Shown here: in pieces, positions 59,141-64,000 of the stretch
Layout: the number at the start of each line of letters is the position of its first letter
Numbering within the stretch: the stretch's first letter is position 1
Source of the DNA: Rhodobacter sp.
Lineage (GTDB): Bacteria > Pseudomonadota > Alphaproteobacteria > Rhodobacterales > Rhodobacteraceae
Length of the DNA: 64,000 nucleotides
Direction: 5' to 3'
NCBI GenBank assembly: GCA_020637555.1
Contig: JACKKF010000004.1
Span: forward strand, 372,001 to 436,000
Notes under the pieces: generated by a model
The model's input: only the letters and a program-made list of their open reading frames with translations
What the model was told of the DNA's origin: nothing
The model's database searches: none
Translations under genes and position numbers: made by a program

Positions 59141-60439
59141 TCAGGTGCGGGGCTTGACCGGCGAACCCGCCGCATAGGTTTCGACCACCGCGCGATCGTC
59201 GCCCAGGATCAGCAAGGCGAAAAGCTCGTCCTTCAGGTCCCTGGCGGCCTGCATCCGCAGGGCCAGTTCCGGGGTTGCGCGGCTGTCCAGCACCACCAGA
59301 TCGGCCTCGGTCCCGGGCTCCAGCGTGCCGATCCGGTCGGCCAGGCCCAGAACCTCGGCATTGCCGCGGGTGATCCACCAGAAGGCCCGCAGCGGGTCCA
59401 GCGCGCGGCCCTGCAGCTGCGCGATGGCATAGGCCGCGCCGCCGGTGCGCAGCATGGACCAGCTCATGCCCGCGCCGATGTCGGTGGCGATGCCGCTGGT
59501 TGCGCCGGCGGCCTTCAGCGCGGCCTCGTCGAACAGACCCGAGCCGAGGAACAGGTTCGAGGTCGGGCAATGCACCGGATGCGCGCCGGTTTCCGCGATG
59601 ATCGCGCGCTCGCGGTCGCTCAGGTGGATCGCGTGCCCCAGCAGCGCCTTTGGCCCCAGCATCCCGTAACGGGCATAGATGTCCAGATACCCGTCGGCCT
59701 CGGGGTAGAGGGCACAGGCGAGGTCGATCTCGGCGCGGTTCTCGCTGAGATGGGTCTGAACATGACAATCCGGATGCGCGGCAATCAGGGCCTGTGCGGC
59801 CTCCATTTGCGCGGGGGTCGACGTGATCGCAAAGCGCGGCGAGATCGCATAGAGCGCGCGCCCGCGCCCGTGCCAGCGCCGGATCAGCGCGGCACTGTCG
59901 TCATGGGCGGTTTGCGGCGTGTCCAGCAGGCCCTGAGGGGCGTTGCGGTCCATCAGAACCTTGCCGCCCAGCATCCTGAGGCCGCGGCGTTCGGCCTCGG
60001 AGAAATAGGCGTCGACCGAAACCGGATGCACCGAACAAAAGGCCGAGGCCGTGGTGGTTCCGTTGCGCAGCAGCAGATCGAAGAACGCCACCGCCATGCG
60101 TTCGGCGTGGTCGGGATCGGCAAAGCGGGTCTCGGCAGGAAAGGTGTAGCCGTTCAGCCAATCCAGCAATTGCGCCCCCCAGGAGGCAACGATCTGACCC
60201 TGCGGGAAATGCAGATGGGCATCGATGAACCCGGCCGTGATCAGGTGCGGGCGGTGGTCGGTGACCGGCACATCGGGCGCCTTGGCCGCCAGCGTTGCGA
60301 AGTCGCCCATCGCAACGATGTGCCCGCCGCGCAGATGCACCGCGCCATCCTCGTGCCAATCCAGGGCGTCGATATCCGCCGGGCCCGCGGGCTCGCGGCG
60401 GAAACTCAACACGCGTCCGCGCAACAGTCGTTCGGTCAT
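59141..60439 (-). CDS. guaD: GuaD, guanine deaminase
   Basis: Zinc amidohydrolase converting guanine to xanthine for purine breakdown. It has 432 residues. Metal-site stretches are GFIDAHLHFPQGQIVASWG, TTTASAFCSVHP, HVQTHLSENRAEI, LLGHAIHLSDRE and the ATDIGAGMSWSML acid motif near the end. The C-terminal TLEPGTEADLVVLDS is typical. It is divergent from a LysR gene, which may regulate it. Confidence 0.92.
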   Translation of the reverse strand: MTERLLRGRVLSFRREPAGPADIDALDWHEDGAVHLRGGHIVAMGDFATLAAKAPDVPVTDHRPHLITAGFIDAHLHFPQGQIVASWGAQLLDWLNGYTFPAETRFADPDHAERMAVAFFDLLLRNGTTTASAFCSVHPVSVDAYFSEAERRGLRMLGGKVLMDRNAPQGLLDTPQTAHDDSAALIRRWHGRGRALYAISPRFAITSTPAQMEAAQALIAAHPDCHVQTHLSENRAEIDLACALYPEADGYLDIYARYGMLGPKALLGHAIHLSDRERAIIAETGAHPVHCPTSNLFLGSGLFDEAALKAAGATSGIATDIGAGMSWSMLRTGGAAYAIAQLQGRALDPLRAFWWITRGNAEVLGLADRIGTLEPGTEADLVVLDSRATPELALRMQAARDLKDELFALLILGDDRAVVETYAAGSPVKPRT

Positions 60440-60517
60440 CTGGGGTCTCCAACACCCGGGCTGCGGCGCAAGGTAGACAGCCCCGGCCCCGAGGCAACCC
60501 GCGAAATCGTTTGACTG

Positions 60518-60537
60518 TTTTCAGCCATCGTTGAAAA
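60518..60537. promoter_or_regulatory. Inverted repeat between guaD and the LysR gene
   Basis: TTTTCA-N8-TGAAAA is a perfect 6-8-6 inverted repeat with the T-N11-A form expected of LysR operators, 46 bp before the LysR ATG and about 79 bp before guaD. Confidence 0.45.
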
Positions 60538-60583
60538 TCGGGCGTGAAACCTGTCCCATTGTCAACAGATTGTTGGAGGTCGG

Positions 60584-61492
60584 ATGCCCTACCTTGAAAG
60601 CATCAAGGTCTTTGTGCGCGTGGTCGAACTGGGGTCGATCACCTCGGGCGGGCGGGATCAGCGCCTGACACCGGCCGTGGCCTCGAAGCGCATCAAGGAA
60701 CTGGAAACAAAGCTGGGCACGCGCCTGCTCAACCGCACCACGCGCAAGCTGGTTCCGACCGAGGCCGGGCGCGTCTTTTACGAACATGCCCGCAGTGTCG
60801 TTTCGGCGCTGGAAGATGCCGAAGCCTCGCTGGCCGGGTTCGAGGGGCGGCCGCGCGGCACGATCCGCGTGACCGCGCCGCTGGGCGTGGGCCGGCGCAT
60901 CATCGCGCCGCTGGTGCCCCGGTTCTGCGATCTCTTCCCCGAGGTGGACATTCGCCTGCGCCTGTCCGATCGCCGCGTGGACATGTTCGAGGACGAGCAG
61001 GACGTGGCGTTCTTCCTGGGAACGCCGCAGGATTCCACGCTGAAGATGCGCAAGATCGCGGATTGTCCGCGCCTCTTGTGCGCCACGCCCGACTATCTGG
61101 CCCGGCACGGCACGCCCCGCACCCCGCAGGACCTGCTGGATTCCGGCCAGAACTGCCTGTTGCTGCGCTTTCCGCGGTCGCCCGAATACTTCTGGGTGCT
61201 GGATACCCCCGACGGCCCGCAAAAGCTGGAGGTTGCCGGGCGGTTCGATGCCGATACCCATGACGTGCTGCTGGACTGGGCCCTGGACGGGCGCGGGATC
61301 GCGATGAAACCGCGCTTCGAGGTCGCGCGCCACCTCGAGACCGGAACCCTGGTCGAGATCCTGCCCGACACGCCGCCCCAGCCCGCGGTCTTTGGCTGTC
61401 TCTATCCGCATCGCAAGTTGCAGGACCCCAAGATCCAGCGGTTTCTGGACTATATGGTGCGCCATTGCCGGGCCGCGATGGATCGCGCCTGA
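60584..61492 (+). CDS. LysR-family transcriptional regulator
   Basis: A 302-residue regulator. The winged HTH (residues 5-65) is SIKVFVRVVELGSITSGGRDQRLTPAVASKRIKELETKLGTRLLNRTTRKLVPTEAG. The effector domain follows from about residue 90, with GTIRVTAPLGVGRRIIAPLV. This CrgA-like subgroup is common and its ligands are varied; I cannot name one. The neighbour guaD, with an inverted repeat between, suggests a purine link. GGAGG precedes the ATG. Confidence 0.9.
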   Translation: MPYLESIKVFVRVVELGSITSGGRDQRLTPAVASKRIKELETKLGTRLLNRTTRKLVPTEAGRVFYEHARSVVSALEDAEASLAGFEGRPRGTIRVTAPLGVGRRIIAPLVPRFCDLFPEVDIRLRLSDRRVDMFEDEQDVAFFLGTPQDSTLKMRKIADCPRLLCATPDYLARHGTPRTPQDLLDSGQNCLLLRFPRSPEYFWVLDTPDGPQKLEVAGRFDADTHDVLLDWALDGRGIAMKPRFEVARHLETGTLVEILPDTPPQPAVFGCLYPHRKLQDPKIQRFLDYMVRHCRAAMDRA

Positions 61493-61542
61493 CCCGGGGC
61501 GGACCGGGTCGGGCCACGAAATATCCAATTAATTTGAACAGC

Positions 61543-61608
61543 CACGATTGTTTCCAACATTCGCCACAATTCGCGCCGAAAACACACCCATCTTCGCACG
61601 CAATCGTG
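61543..61608. promoter_or_regulatory. Spaced inverted repeat upstream of the RTX-Hint gene
   Basis: CACGATTG (61543-61550) and CAATCGTG (61601-61608) are perfect inverted 8-mers 50 nt apart in an AT-rich 147-bp region that must hold the promoter. They may be a looping operator pair. Confidence 0.35.
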
Positions 61609-61639
61609 TTGTGCCAGTTATTGAAACAGGAGTGTGATC

Positions 61640-63694
61640 ATGGTGGCGATCTATGGTTGGTATGTCGATACCGTTGTGGTGTCGGATCCGTCGGCAAGTC
61701 AGGAAGACTCCGCCTCCTCGGCGCTGACCGCGCTCGAGGGCACCACAGTCGGCGGCGCGCAGTTCTACAACAACGTCGACGCGACAACGAACGCCTGGGG
61801 CTATCTCGAAGACGCCGACACCGACGAGGCGACCTATTCGGGAACGGTCTCCGGCAACGCGAACACCGGGTCCGATTTCACCTTTGGCGGCATGACCAAG
61901 ACGGTGGACGAATTCGTCAACTATGGCCCTGATTTCGGCGGTGCGGCCAACATCCTGACCTATGATGGCGTGGACTATCCCGTCGATGGGTCACGGTTCC
62001 TCCAGGTCGCGCTGTTCACCGACGGCACCTATATGGTGCTGGTGGACGACCAGGCCCTGCGGGACCTGCTGGGCACCCTGGGCATCAGCGAACTGGACCC
62101 GAACCTCCTGGACGTGACCCTGGGCGGAAACGAGGACGCGGCCAGCGGCACGCGCACCTTTGCGGCGATCCCGACCACCAGCACCAACCTGTTCGCCACC
62201 CCGGCACCCGACGGCGTCGTCGATGGGGCCGACACGGGCGAAACCATGAGCGGCGGCTACACCGACGCGAACGGCGACCAGATCGACAACTCGGGCAACA
62301 CCATCCTGGCCAATGGCGGGGATGACACCGTCTATGCGGGAACAGGCGACGACACCATCGACGGTGGCGCCGGCAATGACCAGATCTTTGCGGGCGACGG
62401 CAACGACCTTGTTTCCGGCGGCGCGGACAACGATTCCATCTGGGGCGACCTGGGGAACGACACGCTCTACGGCAATGACGGCGACGACAAGCTGATCGGC
62501 GGCGGCAATGACGACCTGCTGACGGGCGGCGCGGGCAACGACCTGCTCTATGGCGACGGCGTCTTTGGCGACACCGGCGGCTGGGCCCCCACCGACACGC
62601 CCGAAGCCGACTATGGCAACGATACGCTGGTTCTGGATGGCGGCAACGACACGGCCTATGGCGGATCGGGTGACGATACCTTCCAGATCTTCGACGGCTT
62701 CGGCAACGACCAGATCGTCGGCGGCGAAGCGGGTGAGGTGAACGGCGACACGATCGACGGCACCGCCATCACCGGCGGCGTCAACGTCGTCTATACCAGC
62801 GATGAACAGGGCACGATCACCGACAGCGTCTCGACCATCAACTTCGACGAGATCGAGAACCTGGACCTCGGGTCGGGCGATGACACCGTCCAGATCCTGA
62901 CCTCGACGACGGGCACGGTGAACGGGTCGGACGGGTTCGACACGCTGGACCTGCCGGTCGGCGCGCCCGGCGATCCGGCGCCGGTGGTCACCGTGACCTC
63001 GGAAACGCCCTATACCGGCACCGGCTATCCCGGCGCGACCACCAAGTCGGGCTTTGTCGATTTCCCCGACGGCAGCCGGATGTATTTCGAGAATTTCGAG
63101 GAAATCCTGTGCTTTACCCCCGGCACGCGGATCGACACCACCCGCGGTCTGGTGGCGGTCGAGGACCTGCAACCGGGCGACAGGGTGCTGACGCGCGACA
63201 ACGGCTATCAGCCGCTGGCCTGGACCGGACGGCGCGATCTGAGCGCGGCCGAGCTGGCCGCCTGCCCGGCGGTGGCGCCGGTGCGGATCGCCGCGGGCGC
63301 CCTGGGCAAGGGCCTGCCCGAGCGCGACCTCGTCGTCTCGCCGCGTCACCGGATGCTGATCACCGGCGCCCGGGCCGAGCTGATGTTCGGCGAGCGCGAG
63401 GTGCTGGTCGCCGCCGCCGATCTGATCGGGCTGCCCGGCGTCAGCCGCGACCCGGCGGGTGCGGTCAGCTACATCCATGTGATGTGCGACGCGCATGAGA
63501 TCATCCGCGCCGAGGGGGCCTGGAGCGAGAGCTTCCAGCCCGCCGAAACGGTGCTGAACGCGCTGGACGCGGCGACGCGGGCGGAACTGCTGGGCCTGTT
63601 CCCGGCGCTGGGCACCGAGGCCGGCCGCCAGGGCTTTGCCGCGGTGCGTCCGGTGCTGTCGGGGGCCGAGGCGAAGGTGCTCTTCGCCGCCTGA
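61640..63694 (+). CDS. RTX calcium-binding protein with C-terminal Hint (Hedgehog/intein) domain
   Basis: A 684-residue protein without a classical signal peptide. Residues about 1-200 are an N-terminal domain I do not recognise. Residues about 224-355 hold RTX nonapeptides of the GGxGxDxIx type (DDTVYAGTGDDTIDGGAGND and so on), which bind calcium and favour type I secretion. From Cys491 a Hint_2 domain starts: CFTPGTRIDTTRGLVAVEDL, then VSPRHRMLITG and HVMCDAHEIIRAEGAWSESFQP. AGGAG lies 8 nt before the ATG; an earlier GTG is too close to it. Confidence 0.87.
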   Translation: MVAIYGWYVDTVVVSDPSASQEDSASSALTALEGTTVGGAQFYNNVDATTNAWGYLEDADTDEATYSGTVSGNANTGSDFTFGGMTKTVDEFVNYGPDFGGAANILTYDGVDYPVDGSRFLQVALFTDGTYMVLVDDQALRDLLGTLGISELDPNLLDVTLGGNEDAASGTRTFAAIPTTSTNLFATPAPDGVVDGADTGETMSGGYTDANGDQIDNSGNTILANGGDDTVYAGTGDDTIDGGAGNDQIFAGDGNDLVSGGADNDSIWGDLGNDTLYGNDGDDKLIGGGNDDLLTGGAGNDLLYGDGVFGDTGGWAPTDTPEADYGNDTLVLDGGNDTAYGGSGDDTFQIFDGFGNDQIVGGEAGEVNGDTIDGTAITGGVNVVYTSDEQGTITDSVSTINFDEIENLDLGSGDDTVQILTSTTGTVNGSDGFDTLDLPVGAPGDPAPVVTVTSETPYTGTGYPGATTKSGFVDFPDGSRMYFENFEEILCFTPGTRIDTTRGLVAVEDLQPGDRVLTRDNGYQPLAWTGRRDLSAAELAACPAVAPVRIAAGALGKGLPERDLVVSPRHRMLITGARAELMFGEREVLVAAADLIGLPGVSRDPAGAVSYIHVMCDAHEIIRAEGAWSESFQPAETVLNALDAATRAELLGLFPALGTEAGRQGFAAVRPVLSGAEAKVLFAA

Positions 63695-63786
63695 TCCCGG
63701 GGTGCCCACGGGCGCCCTGTCGCGTGCGACACGGCAAGACGGGCCGTCCCGCAAGGGGCGGCCCGCGCGCGTGTCGCGGCTGCGGG

Positions 63787-63843
63787 CCAAGGGGGTTTTC
63801 CACCCCCTTGGAACCCCCGAGGATATTTCCGGCACAAAGAGGG
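63787..63843 (+). repeat. Intergenic hairpin repeat, copy A3
   Basis: A 9-bp perfect stem CCAAGGGGG/CCCCCTTGG (63787-63795 with 63803-63811) closes the same TTTTCCA loop as copy A1. Then come AACCCCCGA and the core 63821-63843, GGATATTT followed by CCGGCACAAAGAGGG. It lies between the RTX-Hint gene and pyrF, which are convergent. Confidence 0.75.
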
Positions 63844-63888
63844 CGCGGGCTCAGCCCCGGGGCGGGGACAGGAAAAGGGGGCGGTGAC

Positions 63889-64000
63889 TCAGACCGCGGC
63901 GAGTTCGGTCGCGATCGCGCGGGCTGCCGCGACCGGGTCGGCGGCGGCCCAGACGGGGCGACCGACGACGATGTGGTCGGCCCCGTTTCGCAGCGCCTCG
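63889..64000 (-). CDS. pyrF: PyrF, orotidine 5'-phosphate decarboxylase (C-terminal end only)
   Basis: The last 37 residues of a minus-strand gene entering from the right edge: EALRNGADHIVVGRPVWAAA followed by DPVAAARAIATEL and AAV. The GADHIVVGRP phosphate-binding segment is the C-terminal signature of OMP decarboxylase of the pyrimidine pathway. The rest is outside the window. Confidence 0.85.
   Translation of the reverse strand, partial: EALRNGADHIVVGRPVWAAADPVAAARAIATELAAV

Noticed and set aside
1..64000. CRISPR arrays, insertion sequences, prophage or integrated element
   Set aside because: No regularly spaced direct repeats, transposase, integrase or tRNA attachment site were seen, and gene order is typical of the core chromosome.

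Overview
The window is a chromosomal segment from a GC-rich alphaproteobacterium of the order Rhodobacterales. I base this on the gene order folK-rpoZ-rel-pdxJ-acpS-lepB-rnc-era, ctaC-ctaB-ctaG-ctaE-surf1-thrC, a PutR-type regulator divergent from putA, DUF1127, DUF1491, DUF1178 and Hint-type RTX proteins. I cannot assign a genus. I saw no rRNA, tRNA, insertion sequence, phage or CRISPR array. Gene density is high, and many neighbours overlap by ATGA, GTGA or TGATG.

Layout. 1-2386 (minus): molybdopterin synthase (moaE, moaD), pgsA, a YqaA-type membrane protein and a NYN-domain protein. 2523-13564 (plus): folK, rpoZ, rel, a DUF2062 protein, pdxJ, a LysE exporter, a secreted protein, acpS, two tandem lepB genes, rnc, an EamA permease, era and DUF1491. 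13727-17894: prmA, a small membrane protein, DUF1127 (minus) and ruvCAB. 17987-26901: scoAB (minus), a PLD-family lipoprotein (plus), then topA, dprA and tldD (minus). 27129-36675 (plus): the aa3 cytochrome oxidase and assembly cluster, thrC, an M16 peptidase, a GNAT, DUF1697 and a GlcD-like flavoprotein. 36898-50492: a GNAT, ptsP, lysC, a small protein, DUF1178, an M20 hydrolase, an alpha/beta hydrolase, a DMT permease, ftsY, an AlkB-like hydroxylase, a secreted protein, and a divergent doeB/doeD-like ectoine-catabolic pair. 50607-54303: a bufferin-type RiPP operon (bufA-bufB-bufC-doxX, minus) facing an ECF sigma factor and its NrsF-type anti-sigma (plus). 54304-64000: putR/putA, rhomboid, guanine deaminase, a LysR regulator, an RTX-Hint protein and the C-terminal end of pyrF.

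The most notable functional unit is the bufferin cluster. A four-cysteine DUF2282 precursor with a Sec signal peptide is followed by an MNIO (DUF692) maturase, a DUF2063 partner and DoxX. The ECF/NrsF pair is divergent, and both transcription units carry a matching GTAAC-N16-CGT promoter candidate. This suggests a metal- or redox-responsive, membrane-sensed RiPP system.

A second structural signal is a family of intergenic hairpin repeats with a conserved GTATTT/GATATTT...CAAAGATG core: eight cores at seven loci. Two cores form a large palindrome around a perfect CtrA-like box, and two others flank the DUF1491 gene in inverted orientation. Finally, two important genes (rel and ctaE) each carry three clustered indels in the given sequence. 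This looks like local consensus error rather than true gene loss, and should be checked against reads.
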